A stretch of DNA of 64,000 nucleotides, taken from the NCBI RefSeq assembly GCF_016744155.1, contig NZ_JADGEW010000011.1:1-64000 (forward strand), written 5' to 3'. This stretch comes from Amphritea sp. GTDB taxonomy: Bacteria > Pseudomonadota > Gammaproteobacteria > Pseudomonadales > Balneatricaceae. Shown here one piece after another: positions 41,374 to 50,111 of the stretch. A program made the translations under genes and the position numbers. Under the pieces are notes generated by a model. That model saw only the letters and a list, made by a program, of their open reading frames with translations. It had not been told where the DNA came from and did not search any database. The first letter of the stretch is position 1; each line of letters begins with the position of its first letter.

Positions 41374-44247
41374 GTGTCTGAATTTATTCCCGGCCAACGC
41401 TGGATCAGTAATACCGAATCAAATCTGGGGCTAGGGTTAGTCACTAGCATTTCCAACCGTCGTGTTGAAATTTTGTTTCCTGCTGTAGAAGAGGAACGCA
41501 CATACGCCGACGATAATGCCCCGCTAAGCCGTGTTATCTATCCGGTAGGCGAACATGTACGTAACGCAGATGGACTGAAATTGACCATCACCGCGTTTCA
41601 GGAATTGAATGGTATAATTGTCTATCAAGCTGAAGATGAAACCGGCGAAATACTGGTGCTTGAAGAGAAGGATCTGGACAGCTCGGTGCATTTCAGCAAA
41701 CCCCATGACCGTTTGTTTGCCGGGCAGGTTGATAAGATCAGCCGCTTTCAGTTAAGAGTTGAAACACTCAAACATCAATTTTCCCATCTGCAAGCTGAGA
41801 GTTATGGCCTGCTGGGCCCCCGTGTACAGCTACTGCCGCACCAGCTCTATATCGCTCACCAGGTTGCGCGCCGGTATGCGCCCAGGGTTCTGTTAGCGGA
41901 TGAAGTAGGTTTGGGTAAGACCATTGAAGCGGGTCTTGTACTGCATCAGCAGTTAGTTAGTGGCAAAGTTTCAAGGGCGCTAATTGTAGTGCCAGACAGT
42001 TTGATTCATCAGTGGCTGATCGAAATGTTACGCCGCTTCAATCTACGCTTTACGATTCTTGATGAGCTGCGTTGTGAAGCACTTGAGCTGTCGGATGAAG
42101 GGATCAACCCTTTCGAGACTGCTCAGCTGGTGCTCTGTAATCTCTCTTTTCTTAAATCCAGCCCAGATCGTTTGGTTCAGGCATTGGATGCTGGCTGGGA
42201 TATGCTGGTGGTGGATGAAGCCCACCATCTGGTCTGGTCTGAAGAGGAGTCCAGCCCTGAATATATCTGTATCGAGGCTTTGGCCCGAGAAGTAAAAGGT
42301 CTGTTGTTGCTGACCGCTACGCCGGAGCAGCTGGGCGTGAACAGCCATTTTGCCCGGCTACGTTTGTTAGACCCTGATCGTTATTACAGTTTGGCGCAGT
42401 TCCGTGAAGAGGAAACTGGTTACCAGCCGGTGAGTAAGCTAGTGGAACAACTACTGGCAGAAGATGCGCGGGAACAGTTGAAAGATGCCCCTGAAGTGTT
42501 TGCTCAATTAGGCAGTTATCTCGGTGAGGACGTAGCCCGTGAACTTCAGCAAGAGCTTGAAAATGACTCCCTTGACCAGGCGATCGCCGATTCGGTCGAT
42601 AGTTTGCTGGATCATCATGGTACCGGTCGGGTGTTGTTCCGTAACACTCGTGACGGTGTAAGCGGTTTCCCGAAACGGATTCTGCACAGTTATCCACTGC
42701 CGGGCCCTGATTTCTTTCTGGAAAGTGAACAGCAGCTGCTGGAACAAGCAGATCTTGAAGAGCGTCTGCACCCGGAACTAATTCTGGCTGACCGCTGGCT
42801 GGAAGCAGACCCCAGGGTCGAGTGGCTGGTGGACTGGCTTAAAGATAATCGTGACTTAAAAGCACTGGTTATCTGCGCCAATGCAAAAACTGCAAAATCA
42901 TTAGAAGAACATCTGCGACTTTATGAAGGTGTACGCTCAGCGGTATTCCACGAGGGGATGACCCTGGTGAATCGCGACCGTGCCGCCGCTTATTTTGCTG
43001 ATGAAGATGAGAGTGCTCAGGTTCTGATCTGTTCTGAGATCGGTAGTGAGGGACGTAACTTCCAGTTTGCCAGTGATCTGGTGCTGTTTGACCTGCCTCT
43101 TAACCCAGATCTTCTGGAGCAGCGGATCGGGCGTTTAGATCGTATCGGTCAGCGCAATGATGTACAGATCCATGTGCCTCATTATGAGTTCAGCGCCCAG
43201 GCGGTTCTGCTGGACTGGTTCCACCGTGGCCTTAACTGCTTTGAACGAGCCTGCCCAGTGGGTCAGGTACTGTTTGACCAGTTCCTGGAAGAACTTATCC
43301 CGGCACTGTTTGAAGAGTTTGATGAAATTCATCTTGAACAGCTGATTAGTGCTACCCGTAAGGAAGCCGATCGATTATTAGAAGATTTGCAGCAGGGACG
43401 TGACCGGTTACTGGAACTGAACTCCTGTAATCCCGCTAAGGCTGAACTGATCGCTGAAAGCATGGAAGTGACAGGTAACAGTATTGAACTGAGTCGTTAC
43501 ATGGAGAAAATGTTCGATCAGTTTGGTGTGGAGCAACAGGTTCACGGCAGCAACAGTATCATCCTTAGTCCGGGGGACCATATGCATTATGACAGTCTTC
43601 CAGGGCTGCCAGCTGAAGGGATGACGGCGACTTATAGCCGGACACTGGCGCTGGGTCGCGAAGATATGCAGTTCCTCACCTGGGAGCACCCTTTGGTGAT
43701 GGGTACTATGGATATCGTTACCGACGGAGACTTTGGTAATACCGCTGTCTGCTCGATTAAACTGCCGCCGCTGAAGCCTGGCACATTGCTGTTGGAGTCA
43801 ATCTATACGCTGCATTGTGCTGCACCGAAACAGATACAGATACAACGCTATCTGCCCCAGACGCTGAGTCGGATAGTGGTGGATACTAACGGATCGGATC
43901 TCAGTGCTATTCTGACAGAAACTCATATTAATAATCTGGCAGAGAGAGTCGGGCGACGTCAGGCGGTTGAGGTTGTTAAACATACCCGTGCCGATATCAG
44001 TAAGATGGTGGATCGGGTTGAAGCGATAGCCGAGACTCAATTACCTGAGATGCTGACTGCAGCACGACAGAATGTGCAGAACGTTCTGGGTGCAGAACAG
44101 GATCGACTTAAAGCACTGGCTCAGGTGAATCCGAATATTCGTCAGGAAGAGATCGACTATCTGGCGCAGACCCGTAGTGATCTGGAGCAGTATCTTGAGA
44201 GTGCCACCATGAAGCTTGATGCGGTCAGAGTCATTATCGCAACCTGA
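41374..44247 (+). CDS. rapA: RNA polymerase-associated ATPase RapA (HepA)
   Basis: This Swi2/Snf2-type ATPase of about 957 aa recycles RNA polymerase after transcription. It has N-terminal tandem Tudor-like domains (FIPGQRWISNTESNLGLG onward), a Snf2 core with Walker A LLADEVGLGKTIEAGL and DEAH box VVDEAHHLVWS, helicase lobe 2 with CSEIGSEGRNFQFAS and QRIGRLDRIGQ, and the RapA C-terminal region ending LDAVRVIIAT. It matches E. coli RapA throughout. I chose GTG at 41374, as upstream codons from 41320 do not align with the family. It is flanked by DEAD-box helicase genes. Confidence 0.93.
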   Translation: MSEFIPGQRWISNTESNLGLGLVTSISNRRVEILFPAVEEERTYADDNAPLSRVIYPVGEHVRNADGLKLTITAFQELNGIIVYQAEDETGEILVLEEKDLDSSVHFSKPHDRLFAGQVDKISRFQLRVETLKHQFSHLQAESYGLLGPRVQLLPHQLYIAHQVARRYAPRVLLADEVGLGKTIEAGLVLHQQLVSGKVSRALIVVPDSLIHQWLIEMLRRFNLRFTILDELRCEALELSDEGINPFETAQLVLCNLSFLKSSPDRLVQALDAGWDMLVVDEAHHLVWSEEESSPEYICIEALAREVKGLLLLTATPEQLGVNSHFARLRLLDPDRYYSLAQFREEETGYQPVSKLVEQLLAEDAREQLKDAPEVFAQLGSYLGEDVARELQQELENDSLDQAIADSVDSLLDHHGTGRVLFRNTRDGVSGFPKRILHSYPLPGPDFFLESEQQLLEQADLEERLHPELILADRWLEADPRVEWLVDWLKDNRDLKALVICANAKTAKSLEEHLRLYEGVRSAVFHEGMTLVNRDRAAAYFADEDESAQVLICSEIGSEGRNFQFASDLVLFDLPLNPDLLEQRIGRLDRIGQRNDVQIHVPHYEFSAQAVLLDWFHRGLNCFERACPVGQVLFDQFLEELIPALFEEFDEIHLEQLISATRKEADRLLEDLQQGRDRLLELNSCNPAKAELIAESMEVTGNSIELSRYMEKMFDQFGVEQQVHGSNSIILSPGDHMHYDSLPGLPAEGMTATYSRTLALGREDMQFLTWEHPLVMGTMDIVTDGDFGNTAVCSIKLPPLKPGTLLLESIYTLHCAAPKQIQIQRYLPQTLSRIVVDTNGSDLSAILTETHINNLAERVGRRQAVEVVKHTRADISKMVDRVEAIAETQLPEMLTAARQNVQNVLGAEQDRLKALAQVNPNIRQEEIDYLAQTRSDLEQYLESATMKLDAVRVIIAT

Positions 44248-44314
44248 TTCTGCTATCATTGGTAGTCTTATTTAGATGAAATTAGTAAACAGCTAGTCAA
44301 AACCGGAGCAGATT

Positions 44315-45646
44315 TTGTCCAACGCGGAAAACTTTAACGACCTGGGGCTGGACCCCCGGCTCAGCACTATTCTGGATCATCAGGGAATTACTGAGCCGAC
44401 CGAGATTCAGGCGCTGGCGATACCGACCGCGATGGCCAAACATGACCTGATTGCGTCGTCTAAAACGGGTTCCGGTAAGACATTGGCGTATCTGTTGCCG
44501 ACGATGCAGCGTCTGATGCGCCAGAAGGCCCTGACTAAACGGGACCCCCGTGTATTGATTCTGGCACCCACCCGCGAGTTGGCAAAGCAGGTTTACGCCC
44601 AGCTTCGTAGCTTAGTCAGTGGAACTCAGTATAAAGCGGCATTGGTTCTGGGTGGTGAGAACTTTAATGATCAGGCTAAAGAGCTGGCTAAAGACCCCCA
44701 TGTCGTCGTTGCAACGCCAGGTCGCTTGGTCAATCACCTAGATGAACGCTCACTCTTTCTTGAGGGGCTTGAGCTACTGATTTTAGATGAAGCAGATCGA
44801 ATGCTGGATCTGGGTTTTGCCGCAGAATTAACGCGTATAAACCAGACCGCCAGCCACCGACTTCGTCAGACGCTGATGTTTTCCGCCACACTGGAGCACG
44901 CAGCGGTTAATAGCATGGCTGTTAAACTGTTGAAAGCGCCTAAGCGTATCGCCATCGGTGCCGCGAATGCAGAGCATGCAGATATCGAAAAACGTTTCTA
45001 TCTGGCCGATCATCTGGATCATAAGCAGGCACTTCTGGAGAAAATCCTCGAGACCGAAACTTATCAACAGGTGATTATCTTTACCGCGACCCGTGCGGAT
45101 ACCGATAGGTTGTCGCAACTGTTATCAGGCCAGGGGATGAAAACGGCGGCCCTGAGCGGAGAGATGAGCCAGGCTGACAGAAATAAAATCATGGATAGCT
45201 TTAGTCGTGGCCAGCAGCAGGTACTTATTACTACTGATGTGGCTTCCCGTGGATTGGATCTTCTGCAGGTATCACTGGTGGTTAACTTTGATATGCCTAA
45301 ACAGGCTGAAGAGTATGTTCACCGAATCGGCCGTACTGGTCGGGCTGGTGCTAAAGGTGTTGCTGTTTCATTGGTCGGACCGAAAGACTGGGAGGCTTTC
45401 AAACGAGTTGAGAGCTTCCTGCAACAGCCGATTATTTTTAGTGAACTTCAAGGTTTGAAAGCGAAGTTCAAAGGGCTCAAACCTGCCCCTGTGAAAGCGG
45501 CTGATAAAGTCTCTCATAATTCTGCAAAAGTTCGCCCTAAACGGGTTGTTAAAGCGCCTCAGGATCGTAAAAATCGCCGGAAGGCGAATCGGGAGATCGT
45601 ATCAGATGATGGTATGGCACCGTTGAAAAAGAAGAAAATCGACTGA
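44315..45646 (+). CDS. DEAD-box RNA helicase (SrmB-like)
   Basis: The 443-aa protein has a Q-motif (EPTEIQALAIP), SSKTGSGKT, PTRELAKQ, ILDEADRML, FSATLEH, TTDVASRGLDL and HRIGRTGRAG, so both RecA lobes are complete. It has a basic tail of about 50 residues. TTG at 44315 with GGAG upstream is the likely start. The family acts in ribosome biogenesis and RNA remodelling; the specific role is inferred. It sits 67 bp after rapA on the same strand and ends at a strong terminator. Confidence 0.9.
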   Translation: MSNAENFNDLGLDPRLSTILDHQGITEPTEIQALAIPTAMAKHDLIASSKTGSGKTLAYLLPTMQRLMRQKALTKRDPRVLILAPTRELAKQVYAQLRSLVSGTQYKAALVLGGENFNDQAKELAKDPHVVVATPGRLVNHLDERSLFLEGLELLILDEADRMLDLGFAAELTRINQTASHRLRQTLMFSATLEHAAVNSMAVKLLKAPKRIAIGAANAEHADIEKRFYLADHLDHKQALLEKILETETYQQVIIFTATRADTDRLSQLLSGQGMKTAALSGEMSQADRNKIMDSFSRGQQQVLITTDVASRGLDLLQVSLVVNFDMPKQAEEYVHRIGRTGRAGAKGVAVSLVGPKDWEAFKRVESFLQQPIIFSELQGLKAKFKGLKPAPVKAADKVSHNSAKVRPKRVVKAPQDRKNRRKANREIVSDDGMAPLKKKKID

Positions 45647-45662
45647 TTTTAAGTCTTAAGAG

Positions 45663-45690
45663 AAAACCAGCCAATTGGCTGGTTTTTTTT
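45663..45690. terminator. Rho-independent terminator after the helicase gene
   Basis: AAAACCAGCC-AATT-GGCTGGTTTT extends into eight T residues. Confidence 0.88.
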
Positions 45691-45779
45691 ATACCTCCCA
45701 AACTGATTACTGATCGTTTTGTAATACATGAGTACCCCTGTTTAAAATAGGGTTAAAACATATAATGGGGGTTTATATA

Positions 45780-46085
45780 ATGAAAAAATTTAGTGGTATT
45801 TTGTTTGCAGCCTGTGCGTTTACGTTCTCTTCGCCAATGGTTATGGCTGATGGCGCGGCTGCTTTTCAAACTTGTGTTGAGTGTCATGGTGCTAACGCAG
45901 AAAAAGTCGCTATGGGTAAGTCTCAAGTGATTAAGGGGTGGCCGGCCACACAAATTGTAGATGCGCTGAATGGTTATAAAGCCGGTACTTATGGTGGGCC
46001 TCTAAAAGCGTTAATGAAGGTGCAGGTGGATAAACTAGATGATGCCTCCGTTCAGGCCGTAGCAGATTACATATCAGGTCTGTAA
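45780..46085 (+). CDS. Small exported class I cytochrome c
   Basis: About 101 aa: a signal peptide (residues 1-22, ending VMADGA) and a single c-type haem motif CVECH soon after, with the distal Met probably in the GGPLKALMKVQV segment. It resembles short cytochrome c553/c5-type electron carriers of the periplasm. I chose ATG at 45780, preceded at proper distance by GGGGG; ATG at 45765 would add five residues and overlap that site. It is upstream of a sensor-type GGDEF/EAL gene, but no functional link is shown. Confidence 0.85.
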   Translation: MKKFSGILFAACAFTFSSPMVMADGAAAFQTCVECHGANAEKVAMGKSQVIKGWPATQIVDALNGYKAGTYGGPLKALMKVQVDKLDDASVQAVADYISGL

Positions 46086-46271
46086 ATTTGAGATGAGCAA
46101 TAACGGGCGTAGGCCTGTTATTGCTAAAAAAATCTTAGCGGTGCGGCCCAAAAGTGACGTATTACATCTATTATTAATATATCGATTAGAGAAGGTGTTA
46201 CAGTAATAGTTACCTGAGCTAACTGCTTTATAAAGTTGGGTCTGGAACGTTATGAAAGGCTGGAGATAAGG

Positions 46272-49200
46272 ATGTTACGAATACCCATCTGGATTGGGAC
46301 CTTTATATTTTATCTTGGGTGCTGTCTCTTAACGTTGACGGCATCTGCGGCTAATGATTCAGTGATTACTGAACCTTCCTGGCGAGCAGCGAATCTTTCT
46401 TCTGAAGAGATTGCCTGGCTAGAGAAACACCCTCGTTTAAAACTAGGTATTGATCGTAAGTTTTCCCCTTATGAGTGGATTGATGAGAGTGGCCTATACA
46501 CCGGTATCGCTTCTGATTTCTTTCGTATACTTGAGCAGCGTCTGGAAGTTGAATTTATCCCTGTCACGGATAAGTCCTCATGGGGAGAGGTTTTGAAGGC
46601 TGCGAAGGCGGGCGAGTTTGATCTAATGTCCTGTTTGGTTCAAACCGCAGAACGGCATGAGTATCTTGATTTCAGTAACCCTTACATTTCCAGTGCTGCC
46701 GTTATCATTAGTGAGCAAGTTGGTGGTTATGTAGGTTCACTGGATAAGCTCAATGGCAAGCGAGTTGCTATCCATAAAGGTCATTTTACTAATGATCTAC
46801 TACGTCGAGATTATCCTGAAATCACCATCGTAAATACCGCAACGATTCAACAAGCGCTACAAATGGTCGCTGAGGGAAAAGCTACGGCATTTGTAGGAGA
46901 TGCAACTGCCGCCAACTTTGTGATGAAGCAGGAGGGGATTCTTAATCTGAGTTTCTCTGGCCATACTGATTATAAGAGCGAGTTTCGTATCGGCGTCTCG
47001 CATAAAAACCCTGAACTTTTAAGCATAATTCAGAAAGCCCTCGCCAGTATTACTGAGGCTGAACATAATGCCGTGTTTGATAACTGGATCGGTCTGGAAA
47101 TCCCTCAGGGTATATCGCTGGAAAAAATATTTAAATTTGGGGCGGCTATATCGCTACTGTTTATTTTCTTTCTATATTGGATCTACCGGCTACGACGTTC
47201 TGAAAAGGCCTATAAGAAGAGTGAGCAGCGATTCAAAGACCTGGTAGATACAACCGAAGGCATCGTCTGGGAAGCGGATGTTGAAACCTTTACCTTTACC
47301 TATATCAGCGAAAATGCAGAACGCCTTCTCGGTTATCCTGCCAAGAAATGGCTTGAGAAAGGTTTTTGGGAAGCGCATATCCATCCGGATGATAGCGAGC
47401 AGGCAGTTAGTTATTGTCAGGATGAAACGAACTGTTTGAAAGACCATGAGTTTGAGTACCGTTTTATTACTCAGGCAGGTGCTACTGTTTGGTTGAGGGA
47501 TATAGTTAGTGTGGTAGCGGAGGCTGGAAAACCACGTTGGCTGAGAGGCTTAATGATTGATATAACCGACCAGAAGTTAACGGAATTATTGGTGCAGGAG
47601 AGTGAATCTCGATTTCGTGAACTGATTGAAAGTCTGCCGGCAATCGCTGTGCAGGGTTACGATGAGGCTCGACGGGTAATTTATTGGAACGATGCCAGCG
47701 AAGCGCTTTATGGTTTTAGTAGTGAAGAGGCCCAGGGGCAGCGCCTTGAAGATCTTATTATCCCTAAGGAGATGCGTCAGGCGGTAATTGAGGCGCATGG
47801 GTTATGGGTAAAAGAGGGGGAGTTGATTCCACCGGCAGAACTAGAATTGCAGCGTAAGGATGGTAGCCATGTCCCTGTATTTAGTAGCCATGTAATGTTG
47901 CAGTCGGAAAGTAACTCAAAAGAGATGTATTGCATCGATGTAAGCTTGGTAGAGCAGAAACAAGCCCATGCAGAGCTCTCGCGAATTGCCCATTATGATT
48001 CTTTAACCGATCTGCCAAACCGAAGAACCTTTGCTGATCGTTTAAGACAGATGATGAAGCGAGCAGACCGTGAAGGGCGTCAGGTTGCGGTTATGATGTT
48101 GGATTTGGACCGTTTTAAGGAGGTCAATGACACTCTGGGACACGACCACGGAGATCTTTTACTTCAAGAAGCGGCATTGCGATTGAAGTCATCTGTTCGT
48201 TCTACTGATACTGTGGCAAGACTGGGTGGTGATGAGTTTTTAGTAATCCTGGATGAGGTCGGTAATCTGGCGGTAGTTGAGCGAGTTGCCCAGAAAATAC
48301 TGCAGCAGATGAGCGAGCCTTTCATTCTGAAGGATCACCGATCATTTGTCTCAGCCAGTATTGGTATTACTCTCTACCCGAGTGATGCGATGACGTTGGA
48401 GTCTCTTTTAAAAAATGCAGATCAGGCGATGTATACGGCGAAAGATAAGGGGCGTAATCGGTATCACTACTTTACCTCTGAGATGGAAGCGATAGCTCAA
48501 CGCCGCAGACATATGCTTAATGAGTTACGTGATGCTATCAGCCTGGAGCAATTGGAACTCTACTATCAGCCAATCATTGATTTTAAAAGTGGGTCAGTGG
48601 TTAAAGCTGAAGCGTTAATAAGATGGAATCATCCTAAAGGGCAGATTCCGCCGCTGGACTTTATTCCTTTAGCAGAAGAGACGGGGTTGATAGTCAGTAT
48701 CGGCAATTGGGTTTTTGCTGAGGTTATACGGCAAACTTCGGCTTGGAAAACACATTACGATACCGATCTACAGGTCTCTATCAATACCTCTCCGGTGCAG
48801 TACAAAGATGATAACTCTAGCAAGCCCGACTGGTTTGGTGGTTTGTTGTCATCAGGACTGAAACCAGAAAATATCTGTATTGAAATTACAGAATCTCTGT
48901 TGATGGAAATGGGTAAAGATGTAACTGATAAGCTGTTACAGTTCCGGGATCAGGGCATTCAGGTATCGCTTGATGATTTTGGGACAGGGTACTCTTCACT
49001 GGCCTATCTGAAACAGTTCGATATTGATTATCTTAAGATTGATAAGAGTTTTGTCAGTAACTTAAAACCCGATTCCCACGACTTTGTACTCTGTGAGGCG
49101 ATTATCGTAATGGCCCATACGCTGGGTATCAAAGTGATTGCGGAAGGGGTTGAAACCGAAGAGCAAGCGCAGTTGCTAAAGTTAGTTGGCTGCGATTTTG

Positions 49201-49295
49201 GTCAGGGTTATCTGTTTAGTCGACCTGTACCGGCTAACGAATTTGCGGCTGAATGGCTGACCCTTGCTATACCCGATCCGTTGAATGAATCCTGA
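46272..49295 (+). CDS. Solute-binding/PAS/GGDEF/EAL signalling protein
   Basis: About 1007 aa. Domains in order: signal peptide; periplasmic SBP_bac_3 domain (about 45-275); one membrane helix (about 295-313); two PAS/PAC regions (about 325-445 and 450-580); GGDEF (about 590-755, intact motif RLGGDEFLVILDE); EAL (about 765-1000, intact EALIRW and DDFGTGYSSL). It should make or break cyclic di-GMP in response to a small periplasmic ligand. Both catalytic motifs look intact, so the net activity cannot be predicted. ATG at 46272 has GGAGATAAGG upstream. Confidence 0.93.
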   Translation: MLRIPIWIGTFIFYLGCCLLTLTASAANDSVITEPSWRAANLSSEEIAWLEKHPRLKLGIDRKFSPYEWIDESGLYTGIASDFFRILEQRLEVEFIPVTDKSSWGEVLKAAKAGEFDLMSCLVQTAERHEYLDFSNPYISSAAVIISEQVGGYVGSLDKLNGKRVAIHKGHFTNDLLRRDYPEITIVNTATIQQALQMVAEGKATAFVGDATAANFVMKQEGILNLSFSGHTDYKSEFRIGVSHKNPELLSIIQKALASITEAEHNAVFDNWIGLEIPQGISLEKIFKFGAAISLLFIFFLYWIYRLRRSEKAYKKSEQRFKDLVDTTEGIVWEADVETFTFTYISENAERLLGYPAKKWLEKGFWEAHIHPDDSEQAVSYCQDETNCLKDHEFEYRFITQAGATVWLRDIVSVVAEAGKPRWLRGLMIDITDQKLTELLVQESESRFRELIESLPAIAVQGYDEARRVIYWNDASEALYGFSSEEAQGQRLEDLIIPKEMRQAVIEAHGLWVKEGELIPPAELELQRKDGSHVPVFSSHVMLQSESNSKEMYCIDVSLVEQKQAHAELSRIAHYDSLTDLPNRRTFADRLRQMMKRADREGRQVAVMMLDLDRFKEVNDTLGHDHGDLLLQEAALRLKSSVRSTDTVARLGGDEFLVILDEVGNLAVVERVAQKILQQMSEPFILKDHRSFVSASIGITLYPSDAMTLESLLKNADQAMYTAKDKGRNRYHYFTSEMEAIAQRRRHMLNELRDAISLEQLELYYQPIIDFKSGSVVKAEALIRWNHPKGQIPPLDFIPLAEETGLIVSIGNWVFAEVIRQTSAWKTHYDTDLQVSINTSPVQYKDDNSSKPDWFGGLLSSGLKPENICIEITESLLMEMGKDVTDKLLQFRDQGIQVSLDDFGTGYSSLAYLKQFDIDYLKIDKSFVSNLKPDSHDFVLCEAIIVMAHTLGIKVIAEGVETEEQAQLLKLVGCDFGQGYLFSRPVPANEFAAEWLTLAIPDPLNES

Positions 49296-49586
49296 CCCTA
49301 ACCTACTTTGAATTTTCCATTGTGTTTAAGATCTGTAGCTATTGATGATCTGTATAGTGCAATAGCACTATCACTGTTTTACTTTCCTGTTAATTGAGTC
49401 ATTGTCTGAAGCTGAGAGTACAGGTGATCAGCTTCATCAATAGGCTTGCTGCCAATACCACCTCGGTGCCGGCATACCTCTTTTGATTTCTTTTTTAGGT
49501 TGATAATTATCAAGTCAAGTATGTACTATCCTTGATACTGTTCAGGTGTGACAATTTGTCGCACCTAAAAACAGATTAGGGAGTCT
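49296..49586. other. 291-bp promoter region of the nos operon
   Basis: No gene is seen. It contains a perfect FNR/DNR-type box (49500-49513) about 74 bp before the first coding start, and GGGAG just ahead of that start. Confidence 0.6.
49500..49513. promoter_or_regulatory. FNR/DNR-type box upstream of the nos operon
   Basis: TTGATAATTATCAA is a perfect match to the TTGAT-N4-ATCAA consensus bound by Crp/FNR-family regulators (Fnr, Anr, Dnr, Nnr). If centred at -41.5, transcription would start near 49548, consistent with oxygen- or nitric-oxide-responsive activation. Confidence 0.8.
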
Positions 49587-50000
49587 GTGGTGAGTTTTAG
49601 ATTTAAAGGTTCTCGTTTAATTGCTCTGATCACGAACCTCACTTTGATCAGCTTTCCTGTTTTTGCGCAGGATATGCAGCATCATTCTCACGCAAGTAGT
49701 GATGACAGTAAGCAAGTAGTACAGCACGCAGCAGTAAAATCATCAGATAACCATTCCGCGATGAATATGATAGCTGATGAGGTTGTTACCGAAGGCGTTG
49801 TTCAACGCATTCTTGTAGATTCCAAGCAGATCATTGTTCGACATCAGCCTATCCCTCTGTGGAATATGGGGGCGATGCAGATGAAATTTAACCTGTCCGA
49901 AGGGCTCTCCGTTCTCGACTTTCAACCGGGGCAAAAGATCCGTTTCAAACTGAAACAGGACAAGCTAATGAAATTTACTATTACAGAGTTGTTGGATTAG
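49587..50000 (+). CDS. CusF-like periplasmic copper-binding protein
   Basis: The 137-aa product has a signal peptide (ending VFAQDM), a His/Met-rich segment (MQHHSHASSDD) and a C-terminal CusF-like beta-barrel (about 70-137). In the metal site, HQPIPLWNMGAMQMKF aligns with E. coli CusF. The His and the two later Met ligands are conserved, while the position of CusF Trp44 is Met. It lies first in the nos operon, directly behind the FNR box, so copper delivery to NosZ or its assembly factors is plausible. GTG at 49587 or 49590 is the start. Confidence 0.8.
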   Translation: MVSFRFKGSRLIALITNLTLISFPVFAQDMQHHSHASSDDSKQVVQHAAVKSSDNHSAMNMIADEVVTEGVVQRILVDSKQIIVRHQPIPLWNMGAMQMKFNLSEGLSVLDFQPGQKIRFKLKQDKLMKFTITELLD

Positions 50001-50111
50001 CAGCACTGTTTAGAGCTACCAGGCCCCGTGTTGTAGATCCGTTTTAGTTTATGGGATACACATGAGTCGCCTTCTTCAAGATATAAGTTATATGCCTCAG
50101 GGATAGCAGCA

